Shown here: positions 40,564 to 49,285 of the stretch, piece by piece
Position numbering within the stretch: the first letter of the stretch is position 1
Layout: each line of letters opens with the position of its first letter
Assembly: GCA_934476455.1 (NCBI GenBank)
Contig: CAKSNY010000010.1
Location: 1 to 61,643, forward strand
Direction: 5' to 3'
From: an uncultured Clostridia bacterium
GTDB taxonomy: Bacteria > Bacillota > Clostridia > UMGS1883
DNA length: 61,643 bases
Position numbers and translations under genes: made by a program
The notes under the pieces: generated by a model
Told to the model about the DNA's origin: nothing
The model's input: the letters and a program-made list of their open reading frames with translations, nothing else
Database searches by the model: none

Positions 40564-40592
40564 ATATTACCATATATTGGAAATAAATGCAA
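40564..40592 (-). promoter_or_regulatory. sigma-A-type promoter of spo0A within an inverted repeat
   Basis: Minus strand: -35 TTGCAT (40587-40592), 17-nt spacer, -10 TAATAT (40564-40569). An inverted repeat (ATTACCATATATTGG near 40567-40581 and CAATATATGGTAAT near 40623-40637) brackets the -35; the left arm overlaps the -10 and spacer. I see no clear sigma-H consensus. Confidence 0.6.
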
Positions 40593-40636
40593 GATATTTT
40601 TGTAATTTTCTGGAAAATATTTTCAATATATGGTAA

Positions 40637-41836
40637 TCAGTATACATTAAACATTTTTTCGACATATATTCCGTATCCGCACGCGGGGTCATTTATCAAA
40701 ACGTGCGTAACCGCTCCTACAATTCTGCCGTCTTGTATAATGGGCGAGCCGCTCATTCCCTGTATAATTCCGCCTGTTTTTTCCAAAAGCTCGGGGTCGG
40801 TAACCTTTATCATCATACTTTTTGCGGCAGAGCCGAACGGTATTGTGCGAAGTATTTTAATACCGTACTCCCGCGTTTCATTGTCAACCGTGGAAAGAAT
40901 TGTTGCATTTCCCGGGTGTACCTGGCTGATAAGCCCCACCGGAAGAAGGCGCCCTTCAAACTGTGCCTCGCCCGAAAGGGTTCCGAATATTCCCGACTCG
41001 CAGTTTTTTTCAGCTGTGCCGCATATTATCCCTCCGCTTGAAAAACTGCCGCATATTTCGCCGGGTTCTCCGCGCTGCCCTTTTTTAACCGACACAACGC
41101 TGCTTTTTTCAATCGAGCCTTTTAATATGTCAAACATTACACCCGTGTCGGAATCGCTTATTCCGTGTCCCAGCGCTCCGTAGCGCCCGCTTTCGGGGTC
41201 AAAATATGTCAGTGTTCCCACACCGGCGGTACTGTCGCGCACCAAAACGCCAAGCTTAAGCATATTATCCGCCGAATCTCTTTTAGGCGTTACAACAAGC
41301 GTTTTGCTGCGATTGTCACGCGTAAGCTCCAGGGTATTTTCACCGTCTTTTAAAAGCGGTGCTACATCTACGGCACGCATAATCTGCGTGCCGTTTATTT
41401 TTACTATTACATCCCCCGGTATTATTCCGGAAAGCGCCGCCGGGGATTCGCTTTTATTATTTTCGCACAAAAATGTTTTTGTATCGATAACAATAAGCCC
41501 CCTGTTGTAAAGCCTCAGCCCCACCAGGCAGCCGGATGCGCACAGGCTTTTTTCGCTTGTCACATTTACCTGTATTTTTCTTACAGGTATTGTTCCCACA
41601 AAAAGCGACGCCGTGTACTCGCCCTCCCTCTCGGGGGTGACGGTATTTTTTGCGGTAGCTTGGAAAACATCCTCCTCCGCCTTAATTTTTACGCCCGGAA
41701 TAAGGCTGCTGCTGTGCTGCTGCCCGTAAAACATCATTATTTCCTCAGGCAGGGAAAACACCATTTCCGAATATAAAATTGCAAATGAAAGCATCAGCGA
41801 TGACAGGCATATTGCGGTTTTTTTAAGTATTTTCAT
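40637..41836 (-). CDS. spoIVB: SpoIVB peptidase (S55)
   Basis: A 399-aa sporulation signalling protease. N-terminal membrane anchor/signal (about 8-30), a PDZ domain near residues 100-190 (AALSGIIPGDVIVKINGTQI), then the S55 serine protease domain with catalytic His in GALGHGISDSDTG and Ser in IIQGMSGSPIIQDGRIVGAV. In sporulation it is made in the forespore and triggers pro-sigma-K processing through SpoIVFA. Start ATG 41836 follows TTGGAGG. It directly precedes spo0A on the same strand. Confidence 0.96.
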   Translation of the reverse strand: MKILKKTAICLSSLMLSFAILYSEMVFSLPEEIMMFYGQQHSSSLIPGVKIKAEEDVFQATAKNTVTPEREGEYTASLFVGTIPVRKIQVNVTSEKSLCASGCLVGLRLYNRGLIVIDTKTFLCENNKSESPAALSGIIPGDVIVKINGTQIMRAVDVAPLLKDGENTLELTRDNRSKTLVVTPKRDSADNMLKLGVLVRDSTAGVGTLTYFDPESGRYGALGHGISDSDTGVMFDILKGSIEKSSVVSVKKGQRGEPGEICGSFSSGGIICGTAEKNCESGIFGTLSGEAQFEGRLLPVGLISQVHPGNATILSTVDNETREYGIKILRTIPFGSAAKSMMIKVTDPELLEKTGGIIQGMSGSPIIQDGRIVGAVTHVLINDPACGYGIYVEKMFNVY

Positions 41837-41875
41837 CTTGCGCCTCCAAAAAGGTCAGTAAAATTATTTTTACCC

Positions 41876-42664
41876 TTATCCCGCAATATATTCGTCAAGG
41901 CTTTTAAATACATATCCCTCTTTTTGTGCAGCCTCTATTACATCGCCCAGCGCTTCGGCATTTCCCTTTGAAACGGCATGCAAAAGAAGTACGCTGCCCG
42001 GGAAAAACCTTTTTGTTATGCTGTTAAACGCCTCCTCGCGCGATACCTTGTTGTCCCAGTCTACATATGCAAACGACCAAAAAACCGTTGTATATCCCAT
42101 ATCCTTTATTCTTGCTAAGCTTTGCTCGCTGTATTCGCCCTTCGGCGGGCGGAAATATTTACATTTTTTTTTGCAAATTCCGTAAACAAGGCGATCAAGC
42201 TCTCCCAGCTCATTTTTTAATTCATCTTCCCCAAGCTTTGCCACACACGGGTGGTTTACCGTATGATTTCCTATAGTGTGTCCCTCGCGCGCCATACGGG
42301 CTATAAGTTCGGGTTCGCTTCTTACATATGCACCGGTAACAAAAAATGCCGCGGGAACGCCGTATTCTCTCAGTGTGTCAAGTATTACGGATGTATACCC
42401 GTTTTCGTATCCCTCGTCAAATGTAAGATACATTACCTTTTCCTTTTCCGCTCCCATGTAGATGCACTTATATGTATCGCACAAATCAATCTGTTCCGCG
42501 GTAAATTCGCTGCGGGAATCGGTTTTTCTCATTCCCCAGCCTTGCACCGTGCTGCTTAAGGCAGAATAATCCGAAACCTCGGCGCTGTTTTTTGCGGTCG
42601 GCACAGCGGCGCATCCGCAAAGTGCAAGCGTTAAAATCAAAACATATAAAAGCGCTTTTTTCAT
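41876..42664 (-). CDS. pdaA: PdaA-type delta-lactam-forming polysaccharide deacetylase (lipoprotein)
   Basis: A 262-aa exported enzyme with a lipobox-like ALCGCAAV (Cys18). The deacetylase domain has YLTFDEGYENGYTSVI (motif 1, a DE variant of TFDDG), GHTIGNHTVNHP (zinc His pair), FRPPKGEYSEQSL and a C-terminal LLLHAVSKG motif. These match PdaA, which deacetylates muramic acid so that cortex delta-lactam can form. It precedes spoIVB on the same strand, consistent with sporulation expression. SecDF lies upstream behind a terminator. Confidence 0.9.
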   Translation of the reverse strand: MKKALLYVLILTLALCGCAAVPTAKNSAEVSDYSALSSTVQGWGMRKTDSRSEFTAEQIDLCDTYKCIYMGAEKEKVMYLTFDEGYENGYTSVILDTLREYGVPAAFFVTGAYVRSEPELIARMAREGHTIGNHTVNHPCVAKLGEDELKNELGELDRLVYGICKKKCKYFRPPKGEYSEQSLARIKDMGYTTVFWSFAYVDWDNKVSREEAFNSITKRFFPGSVLLLHAVSKGNAEALGDVIEAAQKEGYVFKSLDEYIAG

Positions 42665-42686
42665 GTTAAAGCTCCTTAAAATAAAA

Positions 42687-42725
42687 ATAGAGGAGACAGA
42701 TTACTCTGTCTCCTCTATTTTATTC
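42687..42725 (-). terminator. terminator of the secDF operon
   Basis: A 14-bp stem ATAGAGGAGACAGA / TCTGTCTCCTCTAT (42687-42700 with 42705-42718), 4-nt loop, with A- and T-rich flanks. It separates secF from pdaA. Confidence 0.85.
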
Positions 42726-42744
42726 AAAATTCTTCTTTATTATG

Positions 42745-43623
42745 TCACGCTTTTTTCTTGTCGGAATTTTTCCACATTGCCCAGAACGGAGCCGCAATAA
42801 ACAACGAAGAATATGTTCCTGCGATAATACCTACAATAATCGGCAGCGCAAACTCTTTAATGGATGTAACACCCATTACATACAAAACGCCGATTGTAAA
42901 AAGCGTTGTAAGAGAAGAGTTTATCGCACGCATATACGAATTATATATGGCGTTATCGGCAATTTCATCGTTTGTTGCCTTTTTCATACTGCGCATATTG
43001 TCACGCACACGGTCAAACACAACGATTGTTGCATTTATCGAATAACCCACAATGGTAAGCACAGCTGCAATAAATCCGCTGTTTACGGTAAAGCCCGTAA
43101 GCGCGTAAAAGCCGAGCATTATCATAACATCGTGGAAAAGTGCAATTACCGCGCAGCTTCCCGAACGGAAATCAAAACGAATTGTGATATAAACAAGCAT
43201 AAGTGCAATTGCAAGAATAATTGCCTTAAAGCTGTCGCCTATAAGACGACCGCTTACCGTACCGCTTACCTTATCGTTTGAAAGCAGTGATTTTTCGCCG
43301 AGATTAAGCTTGTCCTTTATTGCCTCTATTATCTTGTCGCTTTGGTCGTTTGTAAGCTCAATCGTCTTTACCGAAACCGCCTTGTCGCCGACCTTCTGAA
43401 TTGTAACATCGCCCGAGCCTGTATTTTCTTTTACAATAGCGGCAATGTCCTTTTCAACCTGCTGCGAATACTTTGTTTTTCCGAGGTCAAACTGAAGCGT
43501 GCTTCCGCCCGTAAAATCTATTCCGTAGTTAAGACCGCGTGCGAAAAGCAATATAATGCTTAAAACAACCAAAACAGCCGGAACCGTAAGGGAAATTTTT
43601 CTTTTTGACGTTATTGATTTCAT
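42745..43623 (-). CDS. secF: protein translocase subunit SecF
   Basis: A 292-aa membrane protein with six transmembrane segments and a large external loop after the first (FARGLNYGIDFTGGSTLQFD motif). Family motifs ALIALFHDVMIMLGFYALTG-type (here VIALFHDVMIMLGFYALTG), SIDATIVVFDRVRDN variant SINATIVVFDRVRDN and SSLTTLFTIGVLYVMGVTSI. With SecD it uses the proton gradient to complete export. Starts one base after the secD stop. Confidence 0.96.
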   Translation of the reverse strand: MKSITSKRKISLTVPAVLVVLSIILLFARGLNYGIDFTGGSTLQFDLGKTKYSQQVEKDIAAIVKENTGSGDVTIQKVGDKAVSVKTIELTNDQSDKIIEAIKDKLNLGEKSLLSNDKVSGTVSGRLIGDSFKAIILAIALMLVYITIRFDFRSGSCAVIALFHDVMIMLGFYALTGFTVNSGFIAAVLTIVGYSINATIVVFDRVRDNMRSMKKATNDEIADNAIYNSYMRAINSSLTTLFTIGVLYVMGVTSIKEFALPIIVGIIAGTYSSLFIAAPFWAMWKNSDKKKA

Positions 43624-44936
43624 TACGAATCCCTCCTTTTACTTAAGCCGTAAAGTACGGGATTTTTGAGATTAAAGCCTACAATCTGCTTTAACAAAAA
43701 CTTTGTAAGCGTAACGGCAGTAAGCATACTTACAACAATACCTATAAACAGCGTCATAGCAAAGCTCTTAACAGTACCTGTTCCGAAGAAATAAAGCACA
43801 ACCGCTGCTATGATAGTTGTAACGTTCGAGTCAATAACCGCAGTAAGCGCACGGTTAAAGCCGGCATTTACGGAAGCGCCCACGCTCTTTCCGCTCTTAA
43901 GCTCTTCCTTAATTCTTTCAAAAATTACAACGTTTGCGTCAACCGCCATACCTATTGAAAGTATAACGCCGGCAACACCCGGAAGCGTAAGCGTAACGCG
44001 GAACTTCGTAACAAAGAAGCCTGCCATAATAAGCGTTACCAATGAAATATATGCTATAAGCGATATATCCGCAACAAGACCTGGCAAACGGTAAACAAGA
44101 AGCATAAATATCATTACCAAAAGAATACCTATAAGCGCCGCCTTAAGCGATGTTGCAAGCGCCTTCGAGCCGAGCGTCGGACCAACCGAGCGCAGCTCCG
44201 CATCCTTAAGCGAGAACGGAAGCTGACCGGAATTTATAAGGCTTGCAACAGCCTCTGCCCCGTCAGCGTCATAATTACCCGTTATAACACAGGTGTCGCT
44301 GTCTATTACCTCTTTAACGGTGGGCGACATCTGCACCTCGCCGTCAAGTGCAATGCTTATATAGTTTTTGTTTTCGCCCACTGCCGAAACCGCCTTTTCC
44401 GTTGCAGCCTTGAATGCCTTTTGTCCCTTGCTTGTAAGCGCAAGCTGAACATAGTATTCGTTTCCGCCTGTCTGGCTTACGGGGCCGTACTTGCTTGCCG
44501 CGGAAGATACGTTTTCCTTAGAGCCGTCCATAACAACGTTTCCGTCTGCGTCCAAAAACTCAAGCTTTGCCGTTGTTCCTATCATTTTTACCGCTTCCTG
44601 CGGGTCGTCAATGTTCGGAATTTCCACACGAATACCGGTGTTTCCCTGTCTTGAAATTGTAGCCTCCGAATATCCCTGCGAGTCCAGGCGGGCACGAATA
44701 ATGCTTTCGGCAGCATTCATTTCCTCGCCCGTTACTTTTGAAAGATCCTTAACGTCCGGCTCAAACACTATTATCGAGCCGCCGACAAGGTCCAGACCCT
44801 GCTTAATGCCCTTTTCCTTGTCAAAGGTACTGGGGACTTCAATATTGCCGATTTTCACGTCAAATGCCGCAACGTATGCAAACACTACAATTAAAACGAG
44901 AACCAGCAAAAATGAAATCACATTTTTTGCCTTCAT
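43623..44936 (-). CDS. secD: protein translocase subunit SecD
   Basis: A 437-aa membrane protein. GLDLVGGSIIVFEPDVKD after the first membrane segment, a P1 head domain with ARLDSQGYSEATISRQGNTG and IDDPQEAVKMIGTTA, then the SecD/F transporter region VILSIGMAVDANVVIFERIK and ALTAVIDSNVTTIIAAVVLY. ATG 44936 follows AGGAGGAAAACAA. SecD and SecF are separate genes here, not fused. Confidence 0.96.
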   Translation of the reverse strand: MKAKNVISFLLVLVLIVVFAYVAAFDVKIGNIEVPSTFDKEKGIKQGLDLVGGSIIVFEPDVKDLSKVTGEEMNAAESIIRARLDSQGYSEATISRQGNTGIRVEIPNIDDPQEAVKMIGTTAKLEFLDADGNVVMDGSKENVSSAASKYGPVSQTGGNEYYVQLALTSKGQKAFKAATEKAVSAVGENKNYISIALDGEVQMSPTVKEVIDSDTCVITGNYDADGAEAVASLINSGQLPFSLKDAELRSVGPTLGSKALATSLKAALIGILLVMIFMLLVYRLPGLVADISLIAYISLVTLIMAGFFVTKFRVTLTLPGVAGVILSIGMAVDANVVIFERIKEELKSGKSVGASVNAGFNRALTAVIDSNVTTIIAAVVLYFFGTGTVKSFAMTLFIGIVVSMLTAVTLTKFLLKQIVGFNLKNPVLYGLSKRRDS

Positions 44937-44982
44937 TTGTTTTCCTCCTTAAATTTTGTAAAGCCAAAAACCGCGCCTTTGT

Positions 44983-45333
44983 TTACGGCGCCCTTTTTCG
45001 CATTAAACGAAGAAGCCTCTCCGCTATGGTAAATGCCTTCTGAAAACACAGCTCAAACAAAAGCTCTGCGCAGGGTGCGCACAAAGCGCCCGTAAGCAAA
45101 ACCGCCAATGCACCGTTCCTTTTTTCCGACAGACAGACAAGCGGCGCTTTAATGCTTGAGAAAGCTTCCTCCGGGTAATATACCTTCATCGAAAAGGGTT
45201 CTCCCGCAAGGCTTTGCATGTTGACCGATGCCCGATTGTCTGCCCTTGCGCGCTTTGCCGTTGTACCCGGTGCTGCCGCGCCGAAAAACAAAAAGACAGC
45301 CGCAGCAAAAAAAGACACGCGCCTTAATATCAT
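44983..45333 (-). CDS. small exported protein of unknown family upstream of secD
   Basis: A 116-aa protein with an N-terminal signal peptide (RRVSFFAAAVFLFFGAAAPG), a short polar middle (NMQSLAGEPFSMKVYYPEE) and a hydrophobic C-terminal segment with three Cys (GALCAPCAELLFELCF). ATG 45333 follows GGAAAGGAG and a strong promoter (45365-45393), so it heads a transcript that continues into secDF 46 nt later. No family is recognised. It occupies the place where Clostridia often encode the small Cys-rich SCIFF peptide, but it does not match it. Confidence 0.65.
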   Translation of the reverse strand: MILRRVSFFAAAVFLFFGAAAPGTTAKRARADNRASVNMQSLAGEPFSMKVYYPEEAFSSIKAPLVCLSEKRNGALAVLLTGALCAPCAELLFELCFQKAFTIAERLLRLMRKRAP

Positions 45334-45364
45334 CGGTCACACTCCTTTCCGACATAACAACATT

Positions 45365-45393
45365 ATTATAGCCGTATTTTAGCAATTAGTCAA
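45365..45393 (-). promoter_or_regulatory. promoter upstream of the secD leader gene
   Basis: Minus strand: -35 TTGACT (45388-45393), 17-nt spacer, -10 TATAAT (45365-45370). Confidence 0.8.
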
Positions 45394-45397
45394 TAAT

Positions 45398-45781
45398 TTA
45401 TTTGCGCTGCGCCGTATTTATTCCCACAATGCCGCCGAAAGCGCCCGCCGCAGAAGAAATTAAAAATACGCGCAGAAGCATTTTCGCCGACGGCGCGTTT
45501 TTAAAAAAGGCGCATCCCGCAGCCACAAGCAAAAAAGCACACAAAACGCCCGCGCCCGCACCCGTAAGCCACCCGTTTTTCTTAGCCCCGCGTGAAAAAA
45601 CCGCCGCAAACACAAAAACGGCTATGTACGGCACCGCCGATGACGAAACCGCAAAAAATTTTTCATACGTCGGCGCTTTTGAAAGCACAACCGAAAATAC
45701 GGCTGTAAGAAGCGCCGCAATAAACGCTGCCGCGCAAAGCGCGCGAAAGCCCCTTTTTAAAATATAGGTACAGCTGTTCAT
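45398..45781 (-). CDS. TIGR04086-like membrane protein
   Basis: A 127-aa protein; ATG 45781 (MNSCTYILKRGFRA) with GGAGG upstream is preferred over the GTG at 45790. Four hydrophobic segments, with FSRGAKKNGWLTGAGAGVLCA between the second and third. Size, layout and position next to yajC fit the TIGR04086 family of Clostridia. Function unknown. Confidence 0.75.
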   Translation of the reverse strand: MNSCTYILKRGFRALCAAAFIAALLTAVFSVVLSKAPTYEKFFAVSSSAVPYIAVFVFAAVFSRGAKKNGWLTGAGAGVLCAFLLVAAGCAFFKNAPSAKMLLRVFLISSAAGAFGGIVGINTAQRK

Positions 45782-45830
45782 AAAATACACCTCCGAATAT
45801 ATGTTAAATCATATTCGAAGGCGCTGCTTC

Positions 45831-46154
45831 TTATTCGTGAACGGTAAGCACTCTTGAAATAGAGCTTTTTTCAAGCTTTATCTTTGTTCTGTCCGCGCCG
45901 GATTCTATCGTAACAGAGTCCTCTTTTATTGTAACGACCTTTCCCATAATTCCGCCTGCCGTTACAACCTCGTCATTCACCTGAAGCGAATCAAGCATCT
46001 GCATCATCTGCTTTTGGCGCTTTTTCTGCGGGCGGATAAGCAAAAAGTAGAAAATTGCCACCATTGCCGCAAGGTAAATAAGTGTAAATGCGCCGCCCCC
46101 TGCCGGAACCTGCTGTGTTGTTGCCGCTGCCTCTTTAGCTGCGTATGCGATCAT
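45831..46154 (-). CDS. yajC: preprotein translocase subunit YajC
   Basis: A 107-aa protein; ATG 46154 follows GAAAGGA with normal spacing. One transmembrane helix (TLIYLAAMVAIFYFLLIRPQ), then a basic stretch and a small soluble domain (LQVNDEVVTAGGIMGKVVTI), the standard YajC plan. It associates with SecDF. Its TIGR04086 neighbour and secDF follow on the same strand. Confidence 0.95.
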   Translation of the reverse strand: MIAYAAKEAAATTQQVPAGGGAFTLIYLAAMVAIFYFLLIRPQKKRQKQMMQMLDSLQVNDEVVTAGGIMGKVVTIKEDSVTIESGADRTKIKLEKSSISRVLTVHE

Positions 46155-46173
46155 AAAAAACATCCTTTCAAAT

Positions 46174-46788
46174 TTAATATTTGTATTTATATTTGTTTTC
46201 CAAAATATAACCCACCGTGTTCATCCCGTTTTTGCGGTACATCGAATCGTCCTTAAGCGCCGCCGCCGCAATATAAAGGTTTTCCGCATTTGTTATTCCC
46301 AACATTGCCGCAATGCTGTTTTCCTTAAGTGACGCGGCGTATGCGCCGACCTTTTTATCGGAAAGCGCCGCCGTATGCTCATCAGCCGAAATCGAATAGT
46401 AGCTCTCCACCGGGGCAAATACAGACTTGTCCTCTATCTTTTCAAATGCTTCCTTTGTGGATATATAAATATCATAGTTATCCATATCTATTGCATCCGA
46501 AAGATTTTTTTCATCCTCTTTGTCGTCGTTTCCGATTATTGCATTTATCGAGGCTATGCGCTTTTTATCACCCGTTGCGTCGCGTATTATCAGCTCTATC
46601 TCCGCTTTTGCGTCGTTAAAGCTTTGCACATTCATATAATCTTGCGCCGAATACAAAACGCGCAAATCCGGGTTTTCTTTTTTTGTAACACCGAAAAAAA
46701 CAAAAACAACACATATGACAATAAGCGCCAAAAAAATTATGTGCCAACGATAATAACGGAAAAATTCCCGCAGCTGCCTCGTATACAT
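46174..46788 (-). CDS. membrane-anchored protein of unknown function upstream of yajC
   Basis: A 204-aa protein with a basic N-terminus, one transmembrane helix (about residues 15-34) and an acidic extracellular domain containing IASINAIIGNDDKEDEKNL and MDNYDIYISTKEAFEKIED. The YDIYISTKEAF pattern resembles the substrate-binding fold of periplasmic-binding-like proteins, but this is weak. A promoter (46826-46854) lies upstream, and yajC follows 20 nt after the stop. Co-expression with the export genes is the only functional hint. Confidence 0.75.
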   Translation of the reverse strand: MYTRQLREFFRYYRWHIIFLALIVICVVFVFFGVTKKENPDLRVLYSAQDYMNVQSFNDAKAEIELIIRDATGDKKRIASINAIIGNDDKEDEKNLSDAIDMDNYDIYISTKEAFEKIEDKSVFAPVESYYSISADEHTAALSDKKVGAYAASLKENSIAAMLGITNAENLYIAAAALKDDSMYRKNGMNTVGYILENKYKYKY

Positions 46789-46825
46789 CTGTCAAACACG
46801 CCCCTCGGATATAAAAATCGTATTT

Positions 46826-46854
46826 ATTATACTATAAAAAGAAAATTTTTACAA
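46826..46854 (-). promoter_or_regulatory. promoter of the yajC-side operon
   Basis: Minus strand: -35 TTGTAA (46849-46854), 17-nt spacer, -10 TATAAT (46826-46831). Confidence 0.75.
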
Positions 46855-46947
46855 GAAGAATATTTAAATTTTCGCTCTTACGATAAAGTCGTTATCGATA
46901 TATATATAATAAATTTAACGTTTTTTGCACACACCTGCAAAAATACC

Positions 46948-46975
46948 TTGAATTTTTATCATTTTATGATATAAT
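46948..46975 (+). promoter_or_regulatory. promoter of the APC permease gene
   Basis: -35 TTGAAT (46948-46953), 16-nt spacer, -10 TATAAT (46970-46975), about 45 nt before the ATG at 47022. Confidence 0.7.
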
Positions 46976-47021
46976 GTACAAAAATATGCGATCATAAAGA
47001 TTGCACGGAAGAAGGTTTAAT

Positions 47022-48413
47022 ATGAACGAGCTTAAAAAGAAGTACGGTCTGTTTACGGCAATATGTATGGTTGTCGGAATAGTTATCGGAAGCGGCGTCT
47101 TTTTTAAGGCACAAACAATTCTTGAAAAAACAAACGGCAACATGCCGGTCGGTATTGTGGCATGGATCATCGGCGGCACAATAATGCTGGCATGTATTCT
47201 TGCATTTTCAAAAATGGCGCAAAAATTTGAAAAGGTAAACGGCATTGTCGACTATGCCGAAGCTATGCTCGGCGAAAAATACGCCTACTATGTGGGTTGG
47301 TTCCTAACAACAATCTACTACCCCACACTTACAAGCGCCCTCGCGTGGCTTTCGGCGCGCTACACCCTGGTTTTCATTACCTCGGTAAATCCGGATTTCC
47401 CGCTTGTTATCCCCGCTGATGCGGGCGGCTGCGTAATAGGGCCCGAATGCATTGCGCTGATGCTTTTTTATATGTGCTGCGCATTCGCGGTTAATGTTCT
47501 TTCGCCGATTATAGCGGGCAAGGTTCAAACCACTACCACTGTTATAAAGCTTATCCCGCTTGGTCTTATGGCTGTTGTGGGTATTATTTACGGTCTTGCA
47601 AACGGAACTATAGCGGAAAACTTCACAACCGTTGCAACAAATGTTGACCCCGCAAAGATTTCCCACAGTCCGCTGCTTGCCTCCATATGTGCTACATCGT
47701 TTGCATACGAGGGCTGGATTATTGCAACATCTATAAATGCGGAGCTTAAAAATTCAAAAAGAAATCTTCCCATTGCCCTTGTTGCGGGCGGAATAATAAT
47801 TATGGTTACGTATGTTTCCTACTACATAGGCGTTGCCGGCGGCGCAACCAATAACGAGCTTATCGAAAGCGGTGCAACCGTTGCGTTTATAAATATATTC
47901 GGAAAGGTTTTGGGCAATATCTTAAACCTGTTTATCGCAATATCGTGTATGGGTACAATGAACGGGCTTATGCTTGGCTGTACACGCGGTCTGTACTCGC
48001 TTTCCGTACGTAAGCGCGGTCCGAACCCCAAAGTATTTTCCCAGGTTGACAAAACTACCAATATGCCTGTAAACGCAGCCGTGTTCGGTCTTGTGTGCGC
48101 AGCTCTCTGGGGGCTTTATTTCTACCTTACACAGCTTGCCGGAACATGGAGCACGTACTTTGCCTTTGACAGCTCAGAGCTTCCGATAATAACCATCTAT
48201 GCACTGTATATTCCGATATTTATTAAATGGATTATGAGTGCCAAGGAAGAAAGTTTTACGGGAAGATTTTTGTTCCCGCTGCTTGCAATATGCGGCTCGC
48301 TGTTTATGGTGTATGCTTCAATCCGCGCGCACGGAATGCACAACCTCTACTATATCGTAGTTTTCGCAGTAGTAATGTTTATAGGAAAGCTGTTTATAAG
48401 CAAAAAAGAATAA
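47022..48413 (+). CDS. APC superfamily amino acid permease
   Basis: A 463-aa integral membrane protein; ATG 47022 follows AGAAGG and the longer frame at 47001 has no ribosome site. About twelve hydrophobic segments. The unwound first helix motif reads VVGIVIGSGVFFKAQTILEK, and helix 6 has CATSFAYEGWIIATSINAEL, matching APC transporters of the LAT/SteT type. Substrate cannot be read from sequence. Shares a palindromic terminator with the convergent znuB-like gene. Confidence 0.92.
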   Translation: MNELKKKYGLFTAICMVVGIVIGSGVFFKAQTILEKTNGNMPVGIVAWIIGGTIMLACILAFSKMAQKFEKVNGIVDYAEAMLGEKYAYYVGWFLTTIYYPTLTSALAWLSARYTLVFITSVNPDFPLVIPADAGGCVIGPECIALMLFYMCCAFAVNVLSPIIAGKVQTTTTVIKLIPLGLMAVVGIIYGLANGTIAENFTTVATNVDPAKISHSPLLASICATSFAYEGWIIATSINAELKNSKRNLPIALVAGGIIIMVTYVSYYIGVAGGATNNELIESGATVAFINIFGKVLGNILNLFIAISCMGTMNGLMLGCTRGLYSLSVRKRGPNPKVFSQVDKTTNMPVNAAVFGLVCAALWGLYFYLTQLAGTWSTYFAFDSSELPIITIYALYIPIFIKWIMSAKEESFTGRFLFPLLAICGSLFMVYASIRAHGMHNLYYIVVFAVVMFIGKLFISKKE

Positions 48414-48435
48414 AAAGAGTATTTAAGTTAATAAG

Positions 48436-48469
48436 AAAAAGGGGCTGCTCATGAGCAGCCCCTTTTTCT
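48436..48469. terminator. bidirectional terminator shared by convergent genes
   Basis: A perfect 22-bp palindrome (48441-48462, GGGGCTGCTCA and its complement) with A5 and T5 flanks. The znuB-like stop codon lies inside the stem. Confidence 0.9.
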
Positions 48470-49285
48470 TATCCGCGATACTATGCAGCATATAATAAAT
48501 ACCAAAAGATTTATTGCAACCACGCTTGCCCCCACGGGAATTTGCATTATATAGGAAATTATAATGCCCGCAAAGAAGCACACAGCCCCTATAAAAGCCG
48601 CCAGCAAAATAACGCCCTTAAAGTACCTGCATATACGCATAGCGCTGAGCGACGGAAAAATTATAAGGCTTGATATAAGAAGCGCCCCCATAATTCTCAT
48701 TCCCAAAACCACCGTAACGGCTGTAAGAACGGCGGCGGCACTGCTATACAACCCCGTGCGCACGCCGGTTGCGCGGCAGAACGTTTCATCAAAGGTGACG
48801 GCAAAAATTCGGTTGTAAAAGAAAAGGTATAAAACCAAAATCACTCCGGACGCTGCCGCGCTTATATAAACGTCACCCTTGCTCATTGCCAGAATACTTC
48901 CGAACATATAATTACATATGTCTGCATTTATACCCGTTGTAAGGCTTGTAACAATAATACCTACCGCAAGCGCCGAAGACGAAAAAACGGCAACCGCAGC
49001 GTCCGCCCCTACAGAGCTGTTTTCCGTAATTCTCAAAAGAAAAAATGCCGAAATTATTACTATAGGCAGCGAAACGGCAAGCGGAGCTGCCGAAAGTGCC
49101 GCCGCAACGGAAAGCGCGCCGAAGGAAACATGGCTTAACCCGTCGCCTATCATACTGTAGCGCTTAAGCACAAGCGGAACGCCCAAAACAGACGCACACA
49201 GGCTTACCAAAACGCCGGAAATGATTGCGCGCGTCATAAAGGAATATGTAAAAACGGTAAGAAAAATATTGTCCACGGTTATCAT
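48449..49285 (-). CDS. znuB: metal ABC transporter permease (ZnuB/MntB-like)
   Basis: A 278-aa membrane protein with eight or nine hydrophobic segments and the ABC-3 family pattern LVSLCASVLGVPLVLKRYSM, then IGDGLSHVSFGALSVAAAL and a late MRIMGALLISSLIIFPSLSA. It overlaps the ATPase gene by 4 nt. With the upstream ATPase and Fur-type regulator it looks like a zinc importer, but manganese cannot be excluded. No substrate-binding protein gene is in the operon. Confidence 0.88.
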   Translation of the reverse strand: MITVDNIFLTVFTYSFMTRAIISGVLVSLCASVLGVPLVLKRYSMIGDGLSHVSFGALSVAAALSAAPLAVSLPIVIISAFFLLRITENSSVGADAAVAVFSSSALAVGIIVTSLTTGINADICNYMFGSILAMSKGDVYISAAASGVILVLYLFFYNRIFAVTFDETFCRATGVRTGLYSSAAAVLTAVTVVLGMRIMGALLISSLIIFPSLSAMRICRYFKGVILLAAFIGAVCFFAGIIISYIMQIPVGASVVAINLLVFIICCIVSRIRKRGCS

